Shown here one piece after another: positions 27,760 through 37,269 of a stretch of DNA of 64,000 nt (positions within the stretch are counted from its first letter, which is position 1; the number at the start of each line of letters is the position of its first letter). Origin of the DNA: JAPWJZ01 sp964575605 (lineage in GTDB: Bacteria > Pseudomonadota > Alphaproteobacteria > Micavibrionales > UBA2020). The stretch covers positions 48,246 through 112,245 of the forward strand of contig CAZNRN010000011.1 in assembly GCA_964575605.1 (NCBI GenBank). Reading direction: 5' to 3'. The translations under genes and the position numbers were made by a program. A model generated the notes under the pieces. That model saw only the letters and a program-made list of their open reading frames with translations, had not been told where the DNA came from and ran no database searches.

Positions 27760-28571
27760 CAGCCTTTGAATCCCAGCATGAAAAGGCCGACTTTGTCGGC
27801 GGCAGCGACGGCTTCGTCGCGGTCGAGGATGAGGGATGCCCCTGCTTCAATCGCGATGCCTTCAAGGCCTGCTTCGTATGCTTTGCGCACGGTGCGCAGG
27901 CCGATGGCGGGCAGGTCGAGGCGGCGGTCCTGCTGCGGCTTGCATGATTTCACCAGCACGCCGCCGATGCCCTTGCGGCGCAGTTTCTTGCAGCGTTCAA
28001 GCAATTCGTCGGTGCCTTCCACGGCCTCGACGCCCAGCACGATACCCTGCTGCACGACGGCGGCCTGCCCGACGTCAATCTGGCCGAGGGTTTTGGTGAC
28101 GGTAATGCCAAGCTCGACATCCGCGCGGTTTGCTTCGGAAAGCTCGCGCTTGCCCAGCACGCCTTCGGGCGTCACAAGGCCGGGTTCTACTTCATGCGCG
28201 CCAATGATGCGAAACCCGTCTTTTTCCAGCTCCTGCGCGACGTTCTTCAGCAAGCCGTCATCGCCAAGGCCGCGCAGGCCAAGGCGCGCGAAAAATTGCA
28301 GCGTGCGCAGGTCTGGTTTCAATTCAAGGATGGACGGACGGCGGATGCGCCCTGCCATGACCAGCGTATCGACGCCTTTTGATTTTAAAATACCCAGCGC
28401 TTCGGTGGTGGCGCCCAGTTTCGACCAGGCGTGTTCGGTGCCTGCAAGAACATCGTTATCAGTCTGGCCGCGCAGGCCGAGGACGAAGAACGGGCGCTGC
28501 TGCCGGCGGCAGGCTTCAATGAGTTTACGCGGCAGCCCCCCGCCGCCTGCTATTATCCCCAGCCGTGACAT
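27759..28571 (-). CDS. lpxI: UDP-2,3-diacylglucosamine pyrophosphatase LpxI
   Basis: 270 residues. Begins LGIIAGGGGLPRKLIEACRRQQRPFFVLGLRGQTD, contains MAGRIRRPSILELKPDLRTL and ends with LDLPAIGLRTVRKAYEAGLEGIAIEAG, the standard LpxI pattern. It hydrolyses UDP-2,3-diacylglucosamine to lipid X and UMP and replaces LpxH in alphaproteobacteria. It lies between lpxA and lpxB, the usual place. Confidence 0.95.
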   Translation of the reverse strand: MSRLGIIAGGGGLPRKLIEACRRQQRPFFVLGLRGQTDNDVLAGTEHAWSKLGATTEALGILKSKGVDTLVMAGRIRRPSILELKPDLRTLQFFARLGLRGLGDDGLLKNVAQELEKDGFRIIGAHEVEPGLVTPEGVLGKRELSEANRADVELGITVTKTLGQIDVGQAAVVQQGIVLGVEAVEGTDELLERCKKLRRKGIGGVLVKSCKPQQDRRLDLPAIGLRTVRKAYEAGLEGIAIEAGASLILDRDEAVAAADKVGLFMLGFKG

Positions 28572-28574
28572 AGT

Positions 28575-29369
28575 TTACGTGCCGGTCCTCGGCTGCAGGA
28601 CGGAGCGGCCTTCCTTGGCGCGGATAAAGTCGATGACGCGCATGACCGTCTGGTCGGCCTGGTAATCGTTGGCGACCTTGGCAGTGCGCTCGGCCAGCGT
28701 GCCCTGGCTGTCGAACAAATCCTTGAAGGCCTTCATCAGGGACTGGATCTGGTCCTTGGTGTAGCCGCGACGCTCGAGGCCCACGTAGTTGAGGCCCGCA
28801 AGGTGCGCGCGCTCCCCTTTCACGAGGCCAAACGGAATGACGTCGTATTCGACGCCCGACATGCCGCCGATCATGGCGTATGGCCCGATGCGCACGAACT
28901 GGTGCACGGCCGACAGGCCGCCGATGATGGCGTAATCGCCCACTTCGACGTGGCCGGCCAGCGTCGCGTTGTTCGCGAGGATGACGTTGTTGCCGACGAT
29001 ACAGTCATGCGCGACGTGCGACGACATCATGAAGAGGCAGTTGTCGCCGACTACCGTTTTCATGCGGTCGCCTTCGGTGCCGGGGTTCATCGTCACGTGT
29101 TCGCGGATCTTGTTACGCTTGCCGATGATGAGTTCGGATTTTTCGCCCTTGAACTTCAGGTCCTGCGGCGCGGTGCCGAGCGAAGCGAAGGGATAAACGA
29201 TGGTTTCATCGCCGATGGTCGTGAAGCCGTCCACCACCACATGCGATTTCAGCTCGACGCGGTCGCCAAGCTTCACGTTGGGGCCGACAACGCAATAAGG
29301 GCCGATCTTGACGTCGGCGCCCAGCTGCGCGCCTTCTTCGATGATTGCTGTCGGGTGAATCTGTGCCAT
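28575..29369 (-). CDS. lpxA: UDP-N-acetylglucosamine acyltransferase LpxA
   Basis: 264 residues. A left-handed beta-helix built of hexapeptide repeats (IHPTAIIEEGAQLGADVKIGPYCVVGPNV). The catalytic His is in SSHVAHDCIVGNNV, and the Gly/His motif LAGHVEVGDYAIIGGLSAVHQFVRIG is present. It transfers a hydroxyacyl chain from ACP to UDP-GlcNAc, the first step of lipid A synthesis, and works as a trimer. The C-terminal helical part ends in SVLQPRTGT. It is separated from fabZ by 118 bases. Confidence 0.97.
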   Translation of the reverse strand: MAQIHPTAIIEEGAQLGADVKIGPYCVVGPNVKLGDRVELKSHVVVDGFTTIGDETIVYPFASLGTAPQDLKFKGEKSELIIGKRNKIREHVTMNPGTEGDRMKTVVGDNCLFMMSSHVAHDCIVGNNVILANNATLAGHVEVGDYAIIGGLSAVHQFVRIGPYAMIGGMSGVEYDVIPFGLVKGERAHLAGLNYVGLERRGYTKDQIQSLMKAFKDLFDSQGTLAERTAKVANDYQADQTVMRVIDFIRAKEGRSVLQPRTGT

Positions 29370-29464
29370 CTGAATTCTCCGTTTATTCTAGTTTTGTAAT
29401 AGCAACCGCTGCCCTACGGGGCAAATCACGGTCTATGACACTGTATTGCAAAGGAAACTTGGTA

Positions 29465-29489
29465 AAATTGCCTGTTTTTTAAGGCAATT
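29465..29489 (-). terminator. Possible attenuating hairpin between fabZ and lpxA
   Basis: AATTGCCT / AGGCAATT, eight perfect base pairs with a T-rich loop, overlapping the fabZ stop codon; on the minus strand it is followed by TTTT. It may reduce, not stop, read-through into lpxA. Confidence 0.4.
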
Positions 29490-29955
29490 AGCTAGGATTA
29501 TCCATAATCATGGCTGTAATCACCGCTTCGGCGCAGAGATTGCCGTCTACTTTCGCCTCGCCCTGGAACTTCCAGACGTTGCGGCGGTTCTGCTGCTTCA
29601 CGACGCTGACCTTCAGCTGGTCGCCCGGCACGACGGGGCGGCGGAATTTGCATTCGTCGATCGCCATGAAATAGACCAGTTTGCCCTCGAGCTCCTTGCC
29701 GACCGAATGGACGACAAGCGCGGCCGCGGTCTGCGCCATGCTTTCGATGATGAGGACGCCCGGCATCACCGGCGCGCCCGGGAAATGCCCCTGGAAAAAC
29801 TGCTCGTTCATCGTCACGTTTTTCAGCGCGGTGGCGCTTTCATAGGGCACGGCCTCCAGCACGCGGTCGATAAGCAGGAACGGATAGCGGTGCGGGATCA
29901 TCTTGAGGATCTGGCGGATATCGAGCAACACAGGTGCGGGTGCGGGGGCGTTCAT
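29488..29955 (-). CDS. fabZ: 3-hydroxyacyl-[ACP] dehydratase FabZ
   Basis: 155 residues, a hotdog-fold enzyme. Catalytic His57 lies in FFQGHFPGAPVMPGVLIIE and Glu71 in ESMAQTAA; the N-terminal ILKMIPHRYPFLLIDRV is diagnostic. It dehydrates beta-hydroxyacyl-ACP in fatty acid elongation and competes with LpxA/LpxD for hydroxyacyl-ACP, which explains its place between those genes. Two bases separate it from lpxD. Confidence 0.97.
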   Translation of the reverse strand: MNAPAPAPVLLDIRQILKMIPHRYPFLLIDRVLEAVPYESATALKNVTMNEQFFQGHFPGAPVMPGVLIIESMAQTAAALVVHSVGKELEGKLVYFMAIDECKFRRPVVPGDQLKVSVVKQQNRRNVWKFQGEAKVDGNLCAEAVITAMIMDNPS

Positions 29956-29957
29956 TC

Positions 29958-30992
29958 TTATTCTTCCTCATTCCCTCGTTTGGCGGTCGCCATCTTGGAA
30001 ACCATGGTGGACTGGCGCAGGAATTGGCGCAGCGGCACGGCGGGCGTGCCCATCACTTCGTCGCCTGCGGAAACATCGCGCAGCACGCCGGATTGCGCGG
30101 CAACCTTCGCGCCGTTGCCGATCTTGATATGGCCTGCAAAGCCCGACTGGCCGCCCGTCATCACGTAATCGCCCAGCTGGGTCGAACCGGAAATACCTGT
30201 CTGCGAGACAATCACGCAGTATTTGCCAAGTTTAACGTTATGGCCGATCTGGACAAGGTTATCGATACGGCACCCCTGCCCGATCACCGTGTCGGGTCCG
30301 GCGCCGCGGTCCACGGTGGTGTTCGCGCCGATTTCGACATCATCCTCGATAATCACGCGGCCCAGCTGCGGCACCGAAACATAACCCGTCGGGTCGATCG
30401 CGAAACCGAAACCCTGGCGGCCGATAACGGCGCCCGGATAAATCTTGGCCTTTTTGCCGATGATGGCATGGGTGATATAGACATTCGCGCCGATGTAGCC
30501 GTCCTCGCCGATTTCAACGCCGTCGCGGATGACTGCATTAGGCTGGATGCGGCAACGCGCGCCGATTTTCACATGCTTGCCGATCACGACGCCATGCTCG
30601 ATATGGCAGCCGGGGCCGATCATCGCGGTCTCGTCGATAATCGCCGTCGGGGCGCGCCACTCTTCCGCATGCGGCATGGGATAGAAAGCGGCCGCTGCAA
30701 TCGCATAGGCTTTGTAGGGGTTCTTGTTTTTCAGCACCACTGTGCCCGCGGGCGCCAGCGGCGCCGCATCGGGCTTCGCGAAAACGGCCGAGGCGCGGGT
30801 ATGGCGGAAATAATCCGCGTATTTTCGGTTGTCGAAGAAGCTGACCTTGTGCGCATCCGCCTCGTGCAAGGGCGCGACATCATGCACGCTGCGCGAGCCG
30901 TGGGCGGGATCGGAAAGTTCCGACCCCGTCATCTCGGCCAGCTGCTGGAGCGTGAAAGGCCCCGCGAGGGTAAAGAAACGCCTGTCAGCCAT
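29958..30992 (-). CDS. lpxD: UDP-3-O-acylglucosamine N-acyltransferase LpxD
   Basis: 344 residues. The N-terminal uridine-binding domain (to about 105) is followed by a left-handed beta-helix of hexapeptide repeats (IIDETAMIGPGCHIEHGVVIGKHVKIG). The catalytic His is in LVQIGHNVKLGKYCVIVSQTGISGST. The C-terminal helix completes the trimer. It N-acylates UDP-3-O-acylglucosamine, the third step of lipid A synthesis. It sits between ompH and fabZ. Confidence 0.97.
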   Translation of the reverse strand: MADRRFFTLAGPFTLQQLAEMTGSELSDPAHGSRSVHDVAPLHEADAHKVSFFDNRKYADYFRHTRASAVFAKPDAAPLAPAGTVVLKNKNPYKAYAIAAAAFYPMPHAEEWRAPTAIIDETAMIGPGCHIEHGVVIGKHVKIGARCRIQPNAVIRDGVEIGEDGYIGANVYITHAIIGKKAKIYPGAVIGRQGFGFAIDPTGYVSVPQLGRVIIEDDVEIGANTTVDRGAGPDTVIGQGCRIDNLVQIGHNVKLGKYCVIVSQTGISGSTQLGDYVMTGGQSGFAGHIKIGNGAKVAAQSGVLRDVSAGDEVMGTPAVPLRQFLRQSTMVSKMATAKRGNEEE

Positions 30993-30998
30993 GTCTGC

Positions 30999-31559
30999 TT
31001 AGTTCTTCTTGACGCCGCCGGACCAGTCGACGGAAATCTTGCTGACCTTGCTGTCAAGGCGCGAGATCACGTCTTTGGTGATGTCCAGATTATCGGCAGC
31101 CAGGACCACAGCTTCTTGCGTGAATACCGCGGAATAGCTTTTTTCCTTGGTGATGTCGGCGATGACTTTCACTGCTTCGCGCATGATCTTGTCACGCGAC
31201 GACAGGCGGGCGAAGGCCAGCGAACGCTTGCGGTCGCGCAGCAGCCCCTCGGCTTTCATGAACCGGCCTTGCAGTTCGTTGTATTTTTTCTCGTAAGCGT
31301 CGCGATCAAGCTTGGGGCGCTCGGCTTCGAAAGCGGCCTTTGCCGCTTCGAGGGTCTTGTCTTCTTTTGCCAGTTCCGCTTGGTACTGCTTGCCCTTGCT
31401 TTCGATTTCGGCATCAGCGGCCTTGCCGGCGGCAGAGTCCGCCACGACGGCATTGAGGTTGACGAAGGCATAGTTGCCGGGCACGGGCTCGGCCAGCGCG
31501 GGAGCGGCCACCATCATGGCGAATGCCGCTGCGATCATTGCGGTTTTGAGTGTTTTCAT
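30999..31559 (-). CDS. OmpH/Skp-like periplasmic chaperone
   Basis: 186 residues. Residues 1-23 are a signal peptide (MIAAAFAMMVAAPALA). The mature part opens with the Skp-type beta strand YAFVNLNAVVADSAAGK and then a long Lys/Glu/Ala-rich coiled coil (about 45-130) forming the jellyfish-like tentacles. It should hold unfolded outer-membrane proteins during transport to BamA, whose gene lies immediately upstream. Confidence 0.88.
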   Translation of the reverse strand: MKTLKTAMIAAAFAMMVAAPALAEPVPGNYAFVNLNAVVADSAAGKAADAEIESKGKQYQAELAKEDKTLEAAKAAFEAERPKLDRDAYEKKYNELQGRFMKAEGLLRDRKRSLAFARLSSRDKIMREAVKVIADITKEKSYSAVFTQEAVVLAADNLDITKDVISRLDSKVSKISVDWSGGVKKN

Positions 31560-31592
31560 GTTTTCAGTCCTTTTCTTGCCAGTCTTATAAAT

Positions 31593-33878
31593 TTAGAAAC
31601 GCGTACCGAAGCTGAAACGGAAGATTTCCGTCTCGTCGAAGTCTTCCTTGACGATGGGTGCGCCAAGGTCCGCGCGGACGAGGCCGAGGGGCGATTTCCA
31701 GGATGCGCCCGCGCCCGCCGATATGCGGACCGATTTCGTGTCGTTCACGCCACCCGCGGTGCCGTCCACATCCCACAGCGTACCGAAGTCGCTGAACAGG
31801 TGGAACTTGACGCCCAGGTCTTCGGGAAGGAACGACGGGAATTCGACTTCTGCCGAGCCGCGGTAGAAGAAGTTGCCGCCCAGTGCGTCGCGTGTCGTCG
31901 CGTCGCGCGGACCGATACCGCCGTCAGCAAAGCCGCGCAGTGTAGCGCCGCCAATATAGAAACGCTCGTTGATCCGCACGTCCTCGCCGCCATATCCTTG
32001 CACAGCACCGGCTTCGCCCAACACGCTGAAGATCCAGCGGTCGAAGATGGGGTAATAATATGTGGCACCCAGCTTGCCCCGCACGTATTTAGCCTCGCCG
32101 CCCAGGCCTGCGACTTCGGTGTCGATGCGCGCCAGCAGGCCTTCGGTCGGCTCCAGGCGGCTATCGGTCGAGTCATAGGTCAGGCGCTGGCTGATGGCAG
32201 AGGTCGTGCGCTTGCCTTCCTGCTGCTTGATGTAGATCGACGCGGTTGCAGGAACGTTGGTGATCTCGTTTCGCTCGAAACGGTAGTTGAGGAACTGGCG
32301 CCATTTTTCAGACAGCGGATAGCCAAGGCGCAGGCCGCCACCCGTGCGCTTGCTGTCGTAGGAGCTTTCGTCCTGCAGGTCGCGCGTGATGTGGAACAGG
32401 TCGACACCGGCCGAGAGGTCGCGGCGCAGGAAGTAAGGCTCGGTAAAGCTGAAGTCAACCTCGCGGCGCGAGCTTGCAAGCGTGGTGGAAAGCTTAAGCT
32501 CCTGCCCCTTGCCGAGGAAGTTTTTCTCCTTGATCGAGAAGTCGCCGAGCGGGCCGTCCGACGTCGAGAAACCCGCGCCGAGCGAGAGTTCGCCGGTCGA
32601 TTTTTCCTCGACCGCCACGTCGATGTTGGTCTTGTCGGGCGTCGAGCCGGGCACGGGCTTCGCCTCAACCTTTTCGAAGAAGCCGAGGTCGCGCAGGCGC
32701 TGTTCGGATTTTTTCAGCTTGCCGATATTGAAGGGATCGGCCTCAGACAGCGTCATTTCGCGGCGGATCACTTCGTCGAGGGTACGGACGTTGCCGCTGA
32801 TATTGATATTCTCGACGAATACCTTCTGGCCTTCGTTGATGGTGAAGGTCAGGTTGATGAGTTTCTTGTCGCGCAGGCGCTCGGCGTTCGGGCGCACGTC
32901 GACGAAACCCTGCTGGTCTGTGCCGAGTTCCTCGGTGATTTTGTTGATCGAATTCTCGATTTCGCTGGCCTTGTACCATTCACCGGGTTTGAAGGTCAGC
33001 ACCTTGCGGTATTTTTCAGCCTTCACCTCGGGGATATTGCTGACGAGGGTGATCTTGCCGACGCGGTAACGCGGTCCCTCTTCCATCGTATAGGTGACAT
33101 AGAAATTCTTGCGGTCGGGCGACAGCTCGGCGACGGCGTTTTCGACGCGGAAGTCGGCATAGCCGTGTTCGAGGTAGAATTTACGCAGCAATTCGCGGTC
33201 GAAAGCGAGGCGGTCGGGGTCGTATTTGTCGTCGCCGGACCAGAAGCGCCACCAGCTTTCTTCCTTGGAGCGCACGACACTCATCAGCTTGTCGTCGTCG
33301 TAATGCGTGTTGCCGATGAAGCTGAGGCGCGAGATAAGTGTTTGCGGGCCTTCGGAAATTTCGAAGACGAGGTTCACGCGGTTCTGGTCGAGCTTGATGA
33401 TCTTGGGCTCGATATGCGCGCTGAAGCGGCCGCCGACGCGGTAGATTTCCTGCAGGCGCTCGACGTCCGCCTGCACCTTGTTGCGGGTCAGCACGTTGCG
33501 GGGGCGCAGCTGCACTTCGTTCAGCAGGTCTTCGTCCTTGACCTTCTTGTTACCCTCGAATGCGATCTGGTTGATGATGGGGTTTTCGACCACGACGATA
33601 ATAAGGTCGCTGCCTTCCTGATAAAGCGACACGTCGGCGAAAAGGCCTGTGCCGAACAGGGTCTTCAGCGCGCCGTCCAGCTTGTCGGCGTCGAAGCTGT
33701 CACCAGGCTGCATCTCTACGTATGACAATATAGTTGCGGGCTCGATGCGCTGGTTGCCCTCCACCTTGATCTGGCGGATCTGCTGTGCCGCGGCATCGGG
33801 CACGGCAAAGGCTAACGTCAAATATGCGGCAACGCCGGCGACGGCCAACAATCGCTTAAGGTGTGACAAACTTTCCAT
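31593..33878 (-). CDS. bamA: Outer-membrane protein assembly factor BamA
   Basis: 761 residues from the ATG at 33878; an open frame further upstream overlaps rseP and encodes no plausible signal. Residues 1-31 are a signal peptide ending AVPDAAA. Five POTRA domains follow (QQIRQIKVEGNQRIEPATILSYV, then FEGNKKVKDEDLLNEV, LSFIGNTHYDDDKLMSVV, YRVGKITLVSNIPEVKAE, VFVENINISGNVRTLDEVIRREM). The C-terminal barrel ends with FRFSFGTRF, the aromatic terminal beta signal; RGF appears as LRGFADGGIGPRD in loop 6. It folds and inserts outer-membrane beta barrels. Confidence 0.97.
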   Translation of the reverse strand: MESLSHLKRLLAVAGVAAYLTLAFAVPDAAAQQIRQIKVEGNQRIEPATILSYVEMQPGDSFDADKLDGALKTLFGTGLFADVSLYQEGSDLIIVVVENPIINQIAFEGNKKVKDEDLLNEVQLRPRNVLTRNKVQADVERLQEIYRVGGRFSAHIEPKIIKLDQNRVNLVFEISEGPQTLISRLSFIGNTHYDDDKLMSVVRSKEESWWRFWSGDDKYDPDRLAFDRELLRKFYLEHGYADFRVENAVAELSPDRKNFYVTYTMEEGPRYRVGKITLVSNIPEVKAEKYRKVLTFKPGEWYKASEIENSINKITEELGTDQQGFVDVRPNAERLRDKKLINLTFTINEGQKVFVENINISGNVRTLDEVIRREMTLSEADPFNIGKLKKSEQRLRDLGFFEKVEAKPVPGSTPDKTNIDVAVEEKSTGELSLGAGFSTSDGPLGDFSIKEKNFLGKGQELKLSTTLASSRREVDFSFTEPYFLRRDLSAGVDLFHITRDLQDESSYDSKRTGGGLRLGYPLSEKWRQFLNYRFERNEITNVPATASIYIKQQEGKRTTSAISQRLTYDSTDSRLEPTEGLLARIDTEVAGLGGEAKYVRGKLGATYYYPIFDRWIFSVLGEAGAVQGYGGEDVRINERFYIGGATLRGFADGGIGPRDATTRDALGGNFFYRGSAEVEFPSFLPEDLGVKFHLFSDFGTLWDVDGTAGGVNDTKSVRISAGAGASWKSPLGLVRADLGAPIVKEDFDETEIFRFSFGTRF

Positions 33879-33915
33879 CTCGATCTGTGCTTCGAAGTTT
33901 TGTAGTGCCGGTTTT

Positions 33916-35172
33916 TTATTTCTTTTTGGTGGTAGTAGAAGTCGTAGTCGCTTTGCCGGCCGCGGAAGATTTCGCGTTGTACATCTGCACGATGTCGTTC
34001 CAGGTGGCGAGGAACATAATACCCAATAAAAACACCAAGCCAACCCTTAAAGCGTATTCCTGGATACGTTCATTCAAGGGTTTACCACGGAGCTTTTCCA
34101 TAGCATACATCGCGAGATAGCCCCCATCGAGCATGGGGATGGGAAGAATGTTGACGAGGCCGAGGTTTACAGAAAGCAAGGCCGCGAAAGTGATGAAGGC
34201 AATCAGGCCCTGCGCGGCGAAATCGCCCGCATAGGCGCCAATGCGCAGGATCCCGCCCAGCTCGTCCGCCGAACGGGTGCCGATAATCATCTGCCCAAGC
34301 GCCTTGAGCGTATCCGAGGTGATGCTATAGACGGTTTTGAACGAACCGGCGATCGCGCTGAAGAAAGTATGCTCCTTCATTTCAAAGTCCCCGCCGGGGC
34401 CCTTGATGCCGATGCGTCCGATTTCATGCTTGAAGCCGAAACGGTCGGTCTCCACGACGCGGCGCGGCGTGACGCTGATGGTCACAGGCTTTTTTATGTT
34501 CCAGCTGGGTTCGCCCGTCTTCTTGTCCTTGCCCAGATAACGCGCGACTTTCAGCTCGAGCGTCTGGTCAAGGTAGAGCGCGGTGTACTTGCGCAGGTCG
34601 TCGAAACGCTGGATTTCCTCGCCGTTAACCGAGAGGATTTTGTCGTCGAGCTTCAGGCCCGAACGCTCGGCCGGGCTGTCCTCGACAATCGCCGCGGCCA
34701 CGGGTGGCACGTAAGGCTCGCCCTGGGTGATGTAGAGGCCACTCAGGATCAGGATGGCGAAGAGGTAGTTGATGGCGGGGCCGGCGAAAACGATCGCCGC
34801 GCGCTTGCGGATGGGCTGGGCAAAGAAGGCAACTTTGCGCTCTTCCGCCGTATAGACTTTGGGCTGCGGGGCGCCTTCGACGGGCTCGGATTGCGAGGGG
34901 TCAACGTCGCCGAACAGCTGGACATAACCTCCCAGCGGGATCATGCAGAACTTCCAGCGGCACCCTTTCTTGTCGGTGCGGCCGAATAATTCTTTCCCGA
35001 AACCGATAGAAAATTTCTCGACCTTCACGCCGCACCAGCGCGCGACAATATAATGGCCAAACTCGTGCACGAAAACGAGGATGGACAGGACGAGGATAAA
35101 GGGGCCGCCGTAGTCGCGGACGAATTCATAAGGGGTGACAACCGCCTTATGCAAGATTTCCATGATGTCCAT
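33916..35172 (-). CDS. rseP: RIP site-2 zinc metalloprotease RseP
   Basis: 418 residues. The zinc-binding HEFGH (36-40) lies in the first membrane helix (LVLSILVFVHEFGHYIVARWCGVKVEKFSIGFGKELFG). One PDZ domain is in the middle (AAIVEDSPAERSGLKLDDKILSVNGEEIQRFDDL). The second active-site motif is LVNILPIPMLDGG. It cuts membrane-bound anti-sigma factors in envelope stress and removes signal-peptide remnants. The C-terminal tail is Thr/Lys-rich (TTSTTTKKK). Confidence 0.95.
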   Translation of the reverse strand: MDIMEILHKAVVTPYEFVRDYGGPFILVLSILVFVHEFGHYIVARWCGVKVEKFSIGFGKELFGRTDKKGCRWKFCMIPLGGYVQLFGDVDPSQSEPVEGAPQPKVYTAEERKVAFFAQPIRKRAAIVFAGPAINYLFAILILSGLYITQGEPYVPPVAAAIVEDSPAERSGLKLDDKILSVNGEEIQRFDDLRKYTALYLDQTLELKVARYLGKDKKTGEPSWNIKKPVTISVTPRRVVETDRFGFKHEIGRIGIKGPGGDFEMKEHTFFSAIAGSFKTVYSITSDTLKALGQMIIGTRSADELGGILRIGAYAGDFAAQGLIAFITFAALLSVNLGLVNILPIPMLDGGYLAMYAMEKLRGKPLNERIQEYALRVGLVFLLGIMFLATWNDIVQMYNAKSSAAGKATTTSTTTKKK

Positions 35173-35214
35173 GCTGGGTAACCCCCTGTGATTCCGTGAC
35201 TCTTGTTTCTTTTA

Positions 35215-36396
35215 TTATTTTAACGCCGTAACGATGCTGGCGGCAATAGTACGCGTTTCGCGGTCGATGGCAAAGACATCTTCCAGCGTTGATATGGGCC
35301 GCGCGGGAAGCTTTTGCAAGGCCTTCTCGGCCACCTCCTCAATGGCGCTGAAAGCGATCTTGCGCTGCAGGAAGGCCTCGACCGCGACCTCGTTGGCGGC
35401 GTTCAGGACGGCCGGACGCCCTCCTCCGGCCTCGAGGCATTGGCGGGCCAGCTTGACGGCATAAAACCGCTCCGTATCAATAGGCTCAAAGTTAAGATTT
35501 AAGTCTTTGTTTAAATTAAGCGTTTCACCCGTTGTTTTTATACGCTCCGGCCATGCCATTGTATAGGCGATAGGCGTCCGCATATCCGGCGCACCCATTT
35601 GAGACAGGATGCTTCCATCTATATATTCAACCATTGAATGAACAACGGACTGCGGATGGATAAGGACATCGATTTGTTCGTTTTTGAGATTAAATAAATA
35701 CGCCGCCTCTATGATTTCCAACGATTTATTCATCATAGTCGCGCTGTCGATGGAAATTTTCGCGCCCATCGCCCAAGTGGGGTGCTTAACTGCCTCTTCG
35801 GGCGCGATACCCGCCAGCTCTGCGCGGCTGCGGCGCAGGAAAGGACCGCCCGAAGCGGTCAGGATAATGCGCTTGATACCCCGGCGTTCGGCGTCGAAAA
35901 CCTGGAAGACGGCGTTATGCTCACTGTCTACGGGCAGCAGTACCGCACCCGACTTTTTCACCGCCTCGATCATGAAGTCGCCGGCACAGACCAGTGATTC
36001 CTTATTCGCAAGCGCGACAGTGCGACCCTGCCGGATGGCTTCGAGCGTAGCCCTGACGCCTGCCGCGCCGACAATTGCGGCCATGATCCAGTCGCTGGGC
36101 TGGGCGGCGGCCTCGATGACGGCATTCTCCCCCGCGGCGGTGCGGATGCCTGTAGCCGCCAAGGCGGTTTTCAGGGCGGCGTGCTGGCTTTCATCGCCAA
36201 TCACTGCCAGTTTTGCACCCAGCTCGCGCGCCTGCTGCGCGAGGAGGTCGACGTTTTTATAAGCCGTCAGCGCCTGCACGCGGAACTTGCCGGGATGGCC
36301 CTTGATAAGGTCGACAGTGCTGCGGCCGACCGAGCCGGTGGAGCCTAAAATGGTGACGGTTTTGGAAGCTGTATCGACCGCGCGCGCCGGCTGCAT
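35215..36396 (-). CDS. dxr: 1-deoxy-D-xylulose 5-phosphate reductoisomerase
   Basis: 393 residues. The NADPH-binding motif is VTILGSTGSVGRSTVDLI; ALANKESLVCAGDFM, LPVDSEHNAVFQ (metal-binding Asp and Glu) and LTASGGPFLRRS, plus HPTWAMGAKISIDSATMMNKSLEIIEA, are diagnostic. It makes 2-C-methyl-erythritol 4-phosphate in the MEP isoprenoid pathway, which supplies UppS two genes upstream. Confidence 0.97.
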   Translation of the reverse strand: MQPARAVDTASKTVTILGSTGSVGRSTVDLIKGHPGKFRVQALTAYKNVDLLAQQARELGAKLAVIGDESQHAALKTALAATGIRTAAGENAVIEAAAQPSDWIMAAIVGAAGVRATLEAIRQGRTVALANKESLVCAGDFMIEAVKKSGAVLLPVDSEHNAVFQVFDAERRGIKRIILTASGGPFLRRSRAELAGIAPEEAVKHPTWAMGAKISIDSATMMNKSLEIIEAAYLFNLKNEQIDVLIHPQSVVHSMVEYIDGSILSQMGAPDMRTPIAYTMAWPERIKTTGETLNLNKDLNLNFEPIDTERFYAVKLARQCLEAGGGRPAVLNAANEVAVEAFLQRKIAFSAIEEVAEKALQKLPARPISTLEDVFAIDRETRTIAASIVTALK

Positions 36397-36402
36397 AAGG
36401 GG

Positions 36403-37269
36403 TTACCCCATCGCCAGCATCTTGACAACGCCGAACAACAGGGCGACCAGCAACAGTGCATCGATGCGATCGAGGATGCCGCCGTGGCCGGGGATCAGCG
36501 TGCCCGTATCCTTGATGCCATAGTGGCGCTTGAAGATGGAGATAAACAGGTCACCCGCCTGCCCGAACATGGCCAGCACGAAGCCGAGCGCGAAGTAGGC
36601 CGTCGGGCCCATGCCGCCGATGGTGGCGGTGTTGAAAGTTGTCAGCGTCCAGGGGCAGGCCATGCCGGCCGCGACAAGACCCGCGCCGACGCTGGAGCCG
36701 ATGAAACCAGCCCAGGTTTTCTTGGGGCTGATGCGCGGCGCCAGTTTCGGCCCGCCGATCGCCTTGCCGGTGAAATAGGCGCAGGTGTCGCTGGCCCAGA
36801 CGATGAACATCAACGTCAGCATGTGGAACAGGCCATGCGCATCGCCGTTGCGCAGCCAGACCATGATGTTCATGGAAAAGCCGATATAGAGCACGCCGAA
36901 AACCAGCTGGCGGAGCTTCGGCCCCTTGTGCGTGAAGTTATAGGCATAGATGGGGAAGCACAGCGCCAGCAGGAACCAGAACCCCAGCACAGGGTTCGTC
37001 ACGAACCCGTCCTTGTCGGTCAGCATGCCCGACACAAATACGGCAAGCCCTGCAGCCCCTGCCGCAAGTCGCGTCAGCAGGCGCGGCGGATGCTTGCCCG
37101 TCATTACCATGCGCGACCATTCGAAAGCCGCAACAACGGCGCCCGCCGCCATCATCAGCGTATAGGGGAACCCGCCCGCCCATAGCACCAGCAGGACGGC
37201 AGGCACGAATATCAGCGCCGATTTGGCGCGCAGGCGCAGTGAGCTGTCGATTTTCTTTTCTTCGGTCAT
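36403..37269 (-). CDS. cdsA: Phosphatidate cytidylyltransferase CdsA
   Basis: 288 residues from 37269, whose ATG overlaps the uppS stop (ATGA); a longer upstream frame is an overlap artefact. About seven or eight hydrophobic helices. The CDS family signature is at the end: ISPKKTWAGFIGSSVGAG then GQAGDLFISIFKRHYGIKDTGTLIPGHGGILDRIDALLL, with the metal-binding Asp residues. It makes CDP-diacylglycerol for phospholipids. Confidence 0.96.
   Translation of the reverse strand: MTEEKKIDSSLRLRAKSALIFVPAVLLVLWAGGFPYTLMMAAGAVVAAFEWSRMVMTGKHPPRLLTRLAAGAAGLAVFVSGMLTDKDGFVTNPVLGFWFLLALCFPIYAYNFTHKGPKLRQLVFGVLYIGFSMNIMVWLRNGDAHGLFHMLTLMFIVWASDTCAYFTGKAIGGPKLAPRISPKKTWAGFIGSSVGAGLVAAGMACPWTLTTFNTATIGGMGPTAYFALGFVLAMFGQAGDLFISIFKRHYGIKDTGTLIPGHGGILDRIDALLLVALLFGVVKMLAMG

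Noticed and set aside
29934..33725. A 1263-codon open frame on the plus strand opposite lpxD, ompH and bamA
   Set aside because: It is the antisense shadow of GC-rich codons of three certain genes; its translation is biased to Ala/Arg/Val/His with no domain.
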